Of a DNA stretch of 43,451 nt, positions 7,664-15,329 are shown in pieces. The notes beneath the pieces were generated by a model, which searched no databases, was not told the DNA's origin, and was given only the letters and a program-made list of their open reading frames with translations. The stretch covers positions 1 to 43,451 of the forward strand of contig JAHHGU010000047.1 in the NCBI GenBank assembly GCA_019359765.1, given 5' to 3'. Source of the stretch: Aphanothece sp. CMT-3BRIN-NPC111 (lineage in GTDB: Bacteria; Cyanobacteriota; Cyanobacteriia; Cyanobacteriales; JAHHGU01). The position numbers and the translations under genes are program-made. Each line of letters starts with the position of its first letter. Within the stretch, counting starts at the first letter, position 1.

Positions 7664-8413
7664 TTAGGGCACAATGCGCCTTAAAATTATCTGGGCAATC
7701 TTTTTGTCAAGTGGTTTGGGAGATAGAAAGCGCAACAGCAATTGACGCCAAGCCCAGCGGCGCAGCAGCGGCAATAAAAAAACCAGCAAGCGCCGGATGC
7801 CCTCTTGCAATAGCCAGGACATGGTAAACGATCCTAACAGCGTTAATGGATTGAGCGGTATCAGGTGTTCTGCATAAGGAATAGCCATTGCGGCAACAAT
7901 TACTAAAGATAGTCCCCAGGAAAACCAATTCAACCAGCGCGTTGCCTTAATGTGCAGCTGATTTAACAACTGGTTAATCAGCCAGTAGTGAGAAGTGGCT
8001 AAAGCCAAACAAGTTTTGGGATCTTTTAAACAATCACGCCGGATTTGGTGAATGATATCGCCATCTAGAGAAATAACGCTCCGCATGACCATGTTCTCAG
8101 GCTTTGGTTCAGGCGGCGCACTTATAGGTTCATAGCAGGTACAGAAAGTCAGGCCAGATTGAAAGCGATTTTTTCGCTGGCGATTTTCCCCCTCGGATAA
8201 AGCATAGTATCGCAGCTGAGTAAGCAGGTCTCTGGAAATGGATAGGGGCTGGTCAGTATCTCGTGCCTGCAAAATTTTATTAATTGATGCCTTATCTAAG
8301 CTGAATCGAACAAATCTAAAGCGTACCAGCCCATTTTTGTTTTTTACTTCCTCGACTTTAATGTACGCATCTAAATCGAGAGATTTCCTAAATCTAAGAA
8401 GAGAATTTCGCAC
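7664..8413 (-). CDS. DGDI-motif membrane protein, last gene of the four-gene cluster
   Basis: A 249-residue protein of unrecognised family. Residues 1-95 are charged and soluble. At residues 111-121, RSVISLDGDII carries the Asp-Gly-Asp-Ile motif (117-120) shared with the three preceding genes, preceded as in them by a short beta-like segment. The C-terminal third is membrane-bound, with hydrophobic segments at about 162-181, 188-202 and 205-218 and an arginine-rich tail (LLRRWAWRQLLLRFL). The soluble part and motif would face one side, anchored by a C-terminal hairpin. The start appears to be GTG 8413. The gap from the preceding cluster gene is 158 bp and contains short CAGATAAAC-type repeats. 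Inferred role: membrane anchor of a complex formed with the neighbours. No enzymatic motif is visible. Confidence 0.75.
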   Translation of the reverse strand: MRNSLLRFRKSLDLDAYIKVEEVKNKNGLVRFRFVRFSLDKASINKILQARDTDQPLSISRDLLTQLRYYALSEGENRQRKNRFQSGLTFCTCYEPISAPPEPKPENMVMRSVISLDGDIIHQIRRDCLKDPKTCLALATSHYWLINQLLNQLHIKATRWLNWFSWGLSLVIVAAMAIPYAEHLIPLNPLTLLGSFTMSWLLQEGIRRLLVFLLPLLRRWAWRQLLLRFLSPKPLDKKIAQIILRRIVP

Positions 8414-8487
8414 CCTGTCCGCTCATCCTTAGCAATCTAGTTAACATTACACCTCCTGCATGAATAGAAATTTTAGATGTTTTAACC

Positions 8488-8515
8488 ACAGATAAACGCA
8501 GATAAACACAGATAG
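8488..8515. repeat. Short CAGATAAAC-type tandem repeat
   Basis: About three 10-bp units read ACAGATAAACGCAGATAAAC and then ACAGATAG, lying between the third and fourth DGDI genes. The 15-mer CAGATAAACGCAGAT recurs in inverse orientation at 10594-10608 inside the MITE between the first two genes. Repeats of this type are frequent in cyanobacterial intergenic DNA. Confidence 0.6.
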
Positions 8516-8571
8516 TTATTCAAGCTTTTTGCTAGGAATGGGGATAATTATTGATTCGCGCAGGAGGTCGA

Positions 8572-9363
8572 TTAATTGCGCCTAGATAAGTTTTTAATTG
8601 AACCGCGTTGAAATAAAATCGATTGCACCAGGTTGACGATAAATTCCAGTAGTCCGCGCCATTGCTTATCGCCTGCGGTTACTCCTTCTTGGTGTATTTG
8701 GAGAATTAGCTCTTTGTGTTCATGCTCAAGCAGCTGCTTATGGAAGCGGTTAATGATATCTCCATCTAGCTGAACGATTGTTTGGGCATAGATAATATCG
8801 GTGGTAACATCTTCTTCCGGGTCTTCTGATTGAGCTGCCTCGCTTTTTTTGAGAGCCTTGTTCCGGTTATCAAGCGCTGCTTTCAGTTCGCCAATCTTAC
8901 GCAAACTGCGTAAAAATCGTCCATCGTCGAGTAAGTTGTGAATCTTTCTAATCTCTTGAGTACTAGCAGCTGGGTTGAGCGGGTTAGGGAGTTTTGTATG
9001 TATTTCATCGAGTGTTACGGTGGGATCGGTGAGGATGCGAGTATCTTGTATAGCGCTGGGATCTTCCTCACTCAGGAGCAGGCAATACTCAATTTCAAGT
9101 TGTTTACGCAGGCTCAAATAGCGATCGCGCAGAGATTGATGCACTCCCCTATTTTGAAGATATTGCCTAGAGATGGGGTATACATCGCGATAAACTTGCC
9201 AGGGAATAAACTTAGTTCCTGTGATTTGCTCCACAACCATCGTATTGACTTCCAAAGCTGTGATGTCGATTAGCACATCACTTAGACACTTCAAGAAGTC
9301 ATTCAAGTTTTGTTCCAACGGAGAGGTAATATTTCTTCCGTTTTTGTCTTGTGCTTTGACCAC
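8572..9363 (-). CDS. DGDI-motif protein, third gene of the cluster
   Basis: A 263-residue mostly helical, soluble protein of unknown family. Its N-terminal NDFLKCLSDVLIDITALEVNT resembles the DFKEKLKAGKIVDAL and GEAIELEITT elements that start the two upstream paralogues, in degenerate form. A long charged region (about 50-190, with possible coiled coil at 138-180) leads to TIVQLDGDIINRF, where Asp200 to Ile203 form the cluster motif. An amphipathic end follows, LLEFIVNLVQSILFQRG. It starts at GTG 9363, 5 bases after the stop of the preceding gene. GGGAGG at 9373-9378 is perfectly spaced, so translation is very likely coupled. Two cysteines (26 and 94) do not form a metal-site pattern. Confidence 0.75.
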   Translation of the reverse strand: MVKAQDKNGRNITSPLEQNLNDFLKCLSDVLIDITALEVNTMVVEQITGTKFIPWQVYRDVYPISRQYLQNRGVHQSLRDRYLSLRKQLEIEYCLLLSEEDPSAIQDTRILTDPTVTLDEIHTKLPNPLNPAASTQEIRKIHNLLDDGRFLRSLRKIGELKAALDNRNKALKKSEAAQSEDPEEDVTTDIIYAQTIVQLDGDIINRFHKQLLEHEHKELILQIHQEGVTAGDKQWRGLLEFIVNLVQSILFQRGSIKNLSRRN

Positions 9364-9368
9364 AGACT

Positions 9369-10460
9369 TTAACCTCCCTGTTGCTGGTTGTTCAAGCGAT
9401 CGTTCTTCTCAAGCAGATTTATTTCTGCCAACGAATCCGGCTCAACGTTTTCAATTAAGTCAGTATTGCCAGTGAAAGAATTATTTGGCTCCTCAATACT
9501 ATCGTTGGGGTCTAGTATAGCTGGGTAAGGTTCAAGCTCTTCAGGAACGAACTCCTCCCAATCCTCTTCCGTTAACAACTGCAATGCTTCCAGATTATTT
9601 ACCTGGGCCGCTGCAAAAGAATCGGGTTCTTCCACCACCCAGTCGTCCCACTCCTCCTCTTCTAAGTCCGCCCCCTCCTCAGTGTGTGCCTGTGCGCTGG
9701 AAAAAGGTTGCGTTTCTTCTTCAAACAAGTCCCCCCAGTCCTCCTGGGTTTCTAAGGGCAAGGCTTCCTGACTAGATGCCTGTGCCCTTGGGAAAGGCTG
9801 CATCTGTTTTCCCAGCAATTCCGCCCTGTTCTCTGGAGTTGCCAGGTGCGATCGCTCCAGATTGGGTAAGCGTGATTCTGGCAAGGGAAAGGATATGGGC
9901 GGCGGGGTTTGTCTCAGCTGGCTTGCGTCTACATCAGCGATCGCCTCAGATACTGGTATGGAACTAGGAAAAAGCGCTTCAACCGTAGACTCTTGTGGGG
10001 TTTCTGAAATAGCAGTAGCTTTCTGAACTGGGGGTAAAATCTGACTTTCGACTTCATGCAATTGAGGCTCCACCGAGGGAGTATCGGGATTTGGGGGCTG
10101 TATTGTTACCCAAATCTCAAATAACTTTTGCAAACTGTTGAGGTTGTTTTGAATAATCTTATGGCTTTGGGCGACCTGCTCTAGGTGAAATTGCCGCAGT
10201 TCCGTGTAGGGGCCACTATTAAGAAATTGGTTGCCAATCTCGTTGTCGATGTCGCCGTCGATCAGATTGATGCGAGTTCGCAGGCGCTGGCCCGCTTTGG
10301 CTAAATCTTGTCCAGAGTCAGATGCCGAGGTATCTTCCGCCGACTCTGAGGATACCCAAGTTGTAATTTTCAACTCAACGGCTTCACCCAGTGCCAGGGC
10401 AAGAGCCTCAACAATCTTGCCTGCCTTGAGTTGTTCTTTGAAGTCGTCGCTTGCCGCCAT
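9369..10460 (-). CDS. DGDI-motif protein with C-terminal acidic tryptophan repeats, second gene of the cluster
   Basis: A 363-residue protein of unknown family in two parts. Residues 1-114 align without gaps to the first cluster gene (78 of 114 identical), including DFKEQLKAGKIVEAL, ITTWVSSES, the Asp68-Ile71 DGDI motif and YTELRQFHLEQV. Residues 115-363 are Pro-, Glu- and Ser-rich and probably disordered. Within them three units of about 30 residues repeat, each pairing an FxxAQ element (223, 253, 282) with an E-(D/E)-W element (240, 270, 299). A partial fourth, EPYPAI, follows at 310. Such spaced acidic-aromatic motifs suggest a multivalent binding tail. ATG 10460 has AGGGA upstream. The gap to the first gene is occupied by a MITE. 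Confidence 0.78.
   Translation of the reverse strand: MAASDDFKEQLKAGKIVEALALALGEAVELKITTWVSSESAEDTSASDSGQDLAKAGQRLRTRINLIDGDIDNEIGNQFLNSGPYTELRQFHLEQVAQSHKIIQNNLNSLQKLFEIWVTIQPPNPDTPSVEPQLHEVESQILPPVQKATAISETPQESTVEALFPSSIPVSEAIADVDASQLRQTPPPISFPLPESRLPNLERSHLATPENRAELLGKQMQPFPRAQASSQEALPLETQEDWGDLFEEETQPFSSAQAHTEEGADLEEEEWDDWVVEEPDSFAAAQVNNLEALQLLTEEDWEEFVPEELEPYPAILDPNDSIEEPNNSFTGNTDLIENVEPDSLAEINLLEKNDRLNNQQQGG
9373..9378 (-). promoter_or_regulatory. Strong Shine-Dalgarno deciding a GTG start
   Basis: On the minus strand GGGAGG lies inside the end of the second DGDI gene, nine bases before the GTG (9361-9363) of the third. It supports that start and coupled translation of the pair. Confidence 0.7.
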
Positions 10461-10558
10461 ACATTTTTTCCCTAAAGTCGTGCAGTTGGCAGATATTTTG
10501 AGGTTTTATTAATTTTCAGCAATTTCGGCGCAAGTACCCTGCTTAGGCTAACGATTTA

Positions 10559-10658
10559 GAGCCTATCCGAAAGATCCTTCGTCGGTGAAAAACATCTGCG
10601 TTTATCTGCTTGGTGAAAGCGGTCTAAAAATTGGAAAATCAACTTTTCGGATAGGTTC
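10559..10658. mobile_element. 100-bp MITE with IS5-type ends and TTA flanks
   Basis: The left end GAGCCTATCCGAAAG and the right end (reverse complement GAACCTATCCGAAAAG) match over about 15 bases with one substitution and one offset. Exactly outside both ends is TTA (10556-10558 and 10659-10661), the kind of short TNA duplication made by IS5-family transposases of the IS1031 group. There is no coding capacity. It sits between the two paralogous DGDI genes in the presumed operon and carries the CAGATAAACGCAGAT 15-mer in inverse orientation. The family attribution is from recall. Confidence 0.72.
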
Positions 10659-10673
10659 TTAGTGGTGGGTACT

Positions 10674-11117
10674 TCACGACAAGTTGTCTTGATTAGAAGG
10701 AGGAAGCGCTGGATTTCCATCTGTGCGTTGCTGTAACCCCGGTGGCAGATGAGAAAGGGTACTAGTCATCACCATAAAAATCTGTTGCAAGGTTGCCAAG
10801 TTTTGCTGGAGTATCTGGCGTCCTTGTTGAACCTGCTCCAAGTGGAACTGGCGCAATTCTGTATAGGAACCGTTACCAATAAACTGCGCGCCTACCTCGT
10901 TGTCAATATCACCGTCTACGATATTTATGCGAGTTCGCATACGGTGACCGGGTAGAGCTTGGTCAGATGGCGAGTCAGATGCCTGGGGATCAGCCGTTGA
11001 CTCTGATGACACCCAAGTTGTTATTTCTAGCTCAATTGCTTCGCCCAACGCTAAAGTGAGGGCGTCAACGATTTTTCCCGCCTTGAGTTTTTCTTTAAAA
11101 TCTTCACTTGCGCTCAT
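10674..11117 (-). CDS. DGDI-motif protein, first gene of the cluster
   Basis: A 147-residue soluble protein of unknown family. It has an N-terminal helix DFKEKLKAGKIVDAL, then LGEAIELEITTWVSSES (24-40), a variable polar linker (41-58), RTRINIVDGDIDNE with the motif at 68-71, and a helical stretch YTELRQFHLEQVQQGRQIL. The C-terminal 25 residues are Pro/Gln-rich and short, whereas the next gene extends the same core by about 245 residues. The 68% identity points to tandem duplication followed by tail divergence. ATG 11117. It starts 78 bp after maf on the same strand, so maf and the cluster may be co-transcribed. No catalytic or DNA-binding motif is visible. Confidence 0.78.
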   Translation of the reverse strand: MSASEDFKEKLKAGKIVDALTLALGEAIELEITTWVSSESTADPQASDSPSDQALPGHRMRTRINIVDGDIDNEVGAQFIGNGSYTELRQFHLEQVQQGRQILQQNLATLQQIFMVMTSTLSHLPPGLQQRTDGNPALPPSNQDNLS

Positions 11118-11195
11118 AGAAGTACTCTTAACTTAAAGCAGTGCAGCTAGCTCAAGATTAGACCGGATCAGTGTTTTTGACATCCTCTGTGGGAA

Positions 11196-11789
11196 TTATT
11201 GCCAAAAATCGATGATGTCGTATCCTAGTTCGCTGAGCATCTGGCGCAATAAGGGCAGGCTAAGGCCGATGACATTGCTGTGGCAGCCTGACAGTTTTTC
11301 GACAAATAGCCCCCCTCGACCTTCAAGGGCAAAGCACCCGGCGCATTTAAGAGGTTCGCCAGTGGCAACGTAGGCTTCTATTTGGCGATCGCTTACATTA
11401 GCAAACTCAACCTTAGTCATGCCACACCTTACCAAAGTTCTCTGATGTGGCTGGTCAATTAAAGCATGACCTGTGTAGAGGATGCCAGTATTGCCCCGCA
11501 TATGCCGCCAACGCGCGATCGCCTCCTCTGGAGACGCCGGTTTCCCATAAATCTCACTATCTACCGTTAGTAAAGAATCACACCCCAGCACTAGGGCGTC
11601 TGAAAGTTGACCAGCAACAGTTTCGGCTTTACGTAGTGCCAAGGTTTGCACTAATTCCACGGGATCGCTCAGTTGCACTTGAGATTCATCAAAGTCGCTA
11701 ACGCTCACCACTGGCTCAATTCCAGCACTTTGCAGCAGACGGCGACGGGCGGGGGACGCAGAGGCTAAGACAAACTGAGGAAGACCCAT
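11196..11789 (-). CDS. maf: Maf family nucleoside triphosphate pyrophosphatase
   Basis: Maf proteins hydrolyse non-canonical or specific nucleotides (dTTP/UTP or m7GTP types) to monophosphates and have been linked to septum control and nucleotide-pool cleaning. Motifs: VLASASPARRRLL at the N-terminus (substrate-binding SxxR), LRKAETVA, LGCDSLL (general base region), GKPASPEEA, GMTKVEF, and the closing SNVIGLSLPLL. The ATG at 11789 puts the conserved core five residues in and gives 197 residues, normal for the family. A GTG at 11822 would add 11 residues, and neither start has a strong ribosome site. It is the first gene of the minus-strand run leading into the DGDI genes. Confidence 0.92.
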   Translation of the reverse strand: MGLPQFVLASASPARRRLLQSAGIEPVVSVSDFDESQVQLSDPVELVQTLALRKAETVAGQLSDALVLGCDSLLTVDSEIYGKPASPEEAIARWRHMRGNTGILYTGHALIDQPHQRTLVRCGMTKVEFANVSDRQIEAYVATGEPLKCAGCFALEGRGGLFVEKLSGCHSNVIGLSLPLLRQMLSELGYDIIDFWQ

Positions 11790-11822
11790 AATAATAGGGG
11801 TTGGAGATTGTGAACTGACCAC

Positions 11823-12169
11823 TTTATTAAAAAATGATAAGCGCTAATCCCCACTATTTGGGTAATTAGCTTGATTAGGATTTACGCATTGCCTATATAT
11901 ATGGCGTTTGGCAGGGGCAACCACAGGAGGAAAACTTTAAGAAATAAGGGGCATCCAGGACTACCCTAGTAAGTTGTCCAATTTTTATTAATAAGGATTT
12001 ATGGGTTTTAACGACAAAGGAAGCGGAAATCACGGCTATGGCTGCGAACTTCTTCATGTTAGGTTCAAACTGGGGATGATTTCGCCAGCTAACTACTAGA
12101 AGTAGATAAACCAGAAGAATTCAATTAAAAGTTTTCAGTTGAGAGGTGGGTTAACTCATCACTTTCTTC
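11823..12169. other. 347-bp intergenic region without recognised features
   Basis: This is an AT-rich spacer upstream of maf and downstream of the secreted repeat protein. I see no credible reading frame or strong palindrome. It should contain the promoter of the maf and DGDI gene run, but no consensus could be picked with confidence. Confidence 0.5.
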
Positions 12170-12604
12170 TTAATCATGCACTGGATTAAGAGCTGAGCCA
12201 TGATCAATGGGAACAGAAGAGTTTTCAAAGCGGTAAGGGGCTTGGCTGTTATCGTAAGCTGTCTGGGAGCGAGTTTTTGGGGTCACACACACATGATCCC
12301 CAGAAAAAGCTTCACGCCAAACGTAACCTTGGCGACAAGTATTAGGACCGTAAGCACCACCCCAGGGATTTCTGCGGTAAGCAGCTTGGCTGTTGTCGTA
12401 AGCTGCTTGGGAGCGAGTTTTTGGGGTCACGCACACATGATCCCCAGGAAAAGCTTCACGCCACACGAAGCCTTGGCGACAAGTATCAGGGCCGTAAGCG
12501 CCACCCGCTTGGGCTGGTGTTGCAACCATTAGACCAATAATGCTGCTTGACAAACTTAAACCAGCGGCGATCGCAATTACATAACTAGAGCGTTGGAATA
12601 TCAT
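12170..12604 (-). CDS. Secreted protein with two 48-residue GxYGPxTCxQGYVWREA repeats
   Basis: A 144-residue exported protein. Residues 1-33 form a signal peptide with a hydrophobic core and an Ala-x-Ala end (ATPAQAGG). Two units of 48 residues follow, each with GGAYGP, TCRQG, VWREAF, GDHVCVTP, TRSQ and AYDNSQ. The two cysteines per unit could form a disulfide in each. I recall the same motif in secreted proteins of actinobacteria and other bacteria, with no known function. At the DNA level the units repeat with a 144-bp period (12241 against 12385) and are highly similar, which suggests recent duplication. The tail after the second repeat is short and His/Asp-containing. ATG 12604. Confidence 0.78.
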   Translation of the reverse strand: MIFQRSSYVIAIAAGLSLSSSIIGLMVATPAQAGGAYGPDTCRQGFVWREAFPGDHVCVTPKTRSQAAYDNSQAAYRRNPWGGAYGPNTCRQGYVWREAFSGDHVCVTPKTRSQTAYDNSQAPYRFENSSVPIDHGSALNPVHD

Positions 12605-12697
12605 AACGACGGCTCCTGAATCGGTTGAACTCTCTACTTATATAGAGAGCAGTCCAGATTTTTATGCAAGGCTCGTTACTGGTCAGTTGTCAGTTGT

Positions 12698-12722
12698 AGG
12701 GGCACGGCAATGCCGTGCCCCT
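12698..12722. repeat. AGGGGCACGGCA palindrome
   Basis: AGGGGCACGGCA and TGCCGTGCCCCT are exact reverse complements with one intervening A. A closely related copy lies at 33425-33446. GTCAGTTGTCAGTTG-like direct repeats flank it. It sits between phosphoketolase (3' end) and the secreted repeat protein. It looks like a dispersed cyanobacterial palindrome that could also act as a hairpin in transcripts. Confidence 0.65.
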
Positions 12723-12791
12723 AGGTTGTCAGTGGTCAAGTATTGACCAATCACCCATCATCAGCCGTTCATATTTACGTTTATGCACCTG

Positions 12792-15329
12792 CTAAGAAGC
12801 AGATTTTGCTGTTCCTTCTGCTCCTTCTTGTGATGGAGAAGAACTAGGATCGTCTTGCTCTACAGCAGTTTTTGGTTGTGTGGGATTAGCCTCAGAACCA
12901 CTATAGTAGCCCCACCTCCAGTTCTGAACTTCAGGCATATCCTCGCCATGTTTACCGATGTAATGCTTGTGTTCAATCAGCTTATTGCGAATAAGCTGCT
13001 TGATATGGGCACCTACATATTTAAGACGGGGCAAGCGATCGATCGCATCATTAGCTAGGCTAAAGCGGTCTAGCTGGTTGAGGACAACCATATCAAACGG
13101 TGTGGTCGTCGTGCCCTCTTCCTTATACCCTCGGACATGAAGATTCTGGTGGTTTGTCCGGCGGTAGGTAAGGCGATGGATTAGCCAAGGATAGCCGTGA
13201 TAAGCGAAGATGATCGGCTTGTCGGGGGTAAAGATAGAATCAAAGTCTTTATCTGACAAACCGTGGGGATGTTCGCTTTCCTGCTGGAGTTTCATGAGGT
13301 TAACCACGTTCACCACCCGAATCTTGAGATCGGGGAAGTGCAGACGCAAGAAATCGACAGCAGCTAGGGTTTCTAATGTGGGAACATCACCAGCACAAGC
13401 CATGACCACATCAGGTTCAACACCGCGATCGTTACTTGCCCACTCCCAGATACCGACACCACTGGTGCAGTGTTTTATAGCCGCATCCATATCAAGGTAC
13501 TGCAATGTGGGTTGCTTTCCGGCAACGATGACGTTTACGTACTGGCGGCTGCGGAGACAGTGGTCAGTGACAGATAGCAGGGTGTTAGCATCGGGGGGCA
13601 AATAAACCCGGATGATATCTGCTTTCTTATTAACCACATGATCGATAAAGCCAGGGTCTTGGTGGCTGAAACCATTGTGATCCTGCCGCCAGACGTGGGA
13701 TGTGAGCAGGTAATTAAGGGAGGCGATTTGTCTGCGCCAAGGAATATTGCGAGTGGTTTTCAGCCACTTGGCGTGCTGGTTGAACATCGAGTCAATGATG
13801 TGGATGAATGCTTCGTAGCAGGAGAAAAGACCGTGGCGACCTGTCAGCAAATAGCCTTCTAACCAACCCTGACAATTCGTTTCACTGAGCATTTCCATCA
13901 CGCGACCGTCGGGAGAGAGGTGGTCGTCATAGGGCAGTGTTTCAGCTACCCAGGTGCGATTAGTAACTTCAAAAACATCATTTAGACGATTGGAAGCGGT
14001 TTCGTCTGGACCAAATAAGCGAAAGTTTTTGCTCTCCAGGTTGAGTTTCATCACGTCACGCAGGAATTTACCCATGATACGGGTGGCTTCTGCTTCGCTT
14101 GTTCCTGGTTCAGGTACATCGACGGCGTAATCTTGGAAGTCTGGCATCTTCAGATCTTTAAGTAGAATGCCGCCATTGGTATGGGGATTTGCTCCCATGC
14201 GGCGATCGCCTTTTGGTGCCAGTTCTGCCAGTTCTGGAATTAATTTGCCGTTCTCGTCAAAGAGTTCTTCTGGCTTGTAACTCTTCATCCATTGTTCCAG
14301 CAGCTGCACATGGTCTGGCTTAGTCGCCATTTCTGAAAAGGGAACTTGGTGCGATCGCCAGTAATCTTCTGCTTTCTTACCATCCACTTCCTTTGGTCCC
14401 GTCCAGCCTTTGGGGGTCTTGAGGATAATCATCGGCCACTGGGGACGGCCGGTATAACCTTGGGTGCGGGCTGTATCTTGGATAGCTTTAATCTCAGCAA
14501 TTACAGCGTCGAGAGTACTTGCCATCAATTGGTGTACCATCTCTGGGTCAGACCCTTCAACAAAATAAGGCTTATAACCGTAACCGATAAACAAACTCTC
14601 CAGTTCCTCATGACCCAAACGAGCCAATACAGTGGGATTAGCGATTTTGTAGCCATTCAAATGCAGAATCGGCAAAACCGCCCCATCGCTCACCGGGTTA
14701 AGAAACTTATTTGAATGCCAGGAAGTAGCAAGAGCAGCCGTTTCAGCTTCTCCATCACCAACTACACAGGCAACAATTAGATCGGGGTTGTCAAAGGCAG
14801 CCCCATAGGCATGAGAAATGGCATAGCCAAGTTCACCGCCCTCATGGATAGAACCAGGGGTTTCCGGGGCAACGTGGCTGGGAATACCCCCAGGGAAGGA
14901 GAACTGCTTGAAAAGTTTCTTCATCCCCTCTGCATTTTGGGAGATGTTGGGGTAGTACTCGCTGTAGGTACCCTCTAAGTAGGTATTGGCAACTAAGCCA
15001 GGACCCCCGTGACCGGGACCAGCAATGTAGATGGCGTTTAGATCATCTCGCTTGATTACCCGGTTGAGGTGAACGTAGATAAAATTCAGACCGGGAGTGG
15101 TGCCCCAGTGCCCTAGCAGTCTCGGCTTGATATGCTTTAACTGCAATGGCTCTCTCAGTAGCGGATTATCAAATAAATAAATTTGTCCCACAGAAAGGTA
15201 GTTGGCTGCCCGCCAGTAGGCGTTCAACTTCTGCAATTCTTCGGAACTAAGGGGAGTTGCCTGAAGCGTGGATTTACCTGGCTCTCTTGCTTCAGAATAA
15301 GGCTGTGGCTTTGAAGGTGATACAGTCAT
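12792..15329 (-). CDS. xfp: Phosphoketolase (xylulose-5-phosphate/fructose-6-phosphate)
   Basis: Phosphoketolase splits xylulose 5-phosphate or fructose 6-phosphate with phosphate into acetyl phosphate and a shorter sugar phosphate, bypassing carbon loss at pyruvate dehydrogenase. The 845-residue protein has the full family length. Motifs include LLGHWGTTPGLNFIYVHLNR, GPGHGGPGLVAN, the FPGGIPSHVAPETPGSIHEGGELGY region, and the thiamine-diphosphate motif GDGEAETAALATSWHSNKFLNP. The C-terminal part has the HNGFSHQDPGFIDH and GYPWLIHRLTYRRTNH segments. The enzyme looks intact. ATG 15329, with a weak purine-rich site. No acetate kinase or phosphotransacetylase gene is adjacent. The final 25 residues are a polar, low-complexity tail. 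Confidence 0.97.
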   Translation of the reverse strand: MTVSPSKPQPYSEAREPGKSTLQATPLSSEELQKLNAYWRAANYLSVGQIYLFDNPLLREPLQLKHIKPRLLGHWGTTPGLNFIYVHLNRVIKRDDLNAIYIAGPGHGGPGLVANTYLEGTYSEYYPNISQNAEGMKKLFKQFSFPGGIPSHVAPETPGSIHEGGELGYAISHAYGAAFDNPDLIVACVVGDGEAETAALATSWHSNKFLNPVSDGAVLPILHLNGYKIANPTVLARLGHEELESLFIGYGYKPYFVEGSDPEMVHQLMASTLDAVIAEIKAIQDTARTQGYTGRPQWPMIILKTPKGWTGPKEVDGKKAEDYWRSHQVPFSEMATKPDHVQLLEQWMKSYKPEELFDENGKLIPELAELAPKGDRRMGANPHTNGGILLKDLKMPDFQDYAVDVPEPGTSEAEATRIMGKFLRDVMKLNLESKNFRLFGPDETASNRLNDVFEVTNRTWVAETLPYDDHLSPDGRVMEMLSETNCQGWLEGYLLTGRHGLFSCYEAFIHIIDSMFNQHAKWLKTTRNIPWRRQIASLNYLLTSHVWRQDHNGFSHQDPGFIDHVVNKKADIIRVYLPPDANTLLSVTDHCLRSRQYVNVIVAGKQPTLQYLDMDAAIKHCTSGVGIWEWASNDRGVEPDVVMACAGDVPTLETLAAVDFLRLHFPDLKIRVVNVVNLMKLQQESEHPHGLSDKDFDSIFTPDKPIIFAYHGYPWLIHRLTYRRTNHQNLHVRGYKEEGTTTTPFDMVVLNQLDRFSLANDAIDRLPRLKYVGAHIKQLIRNKLIEHKHYIGKHGEDMPEVQNWRWGYYSGSEANPTQPKTAVEQDDPSSSPSQEGAEGTAKSAS

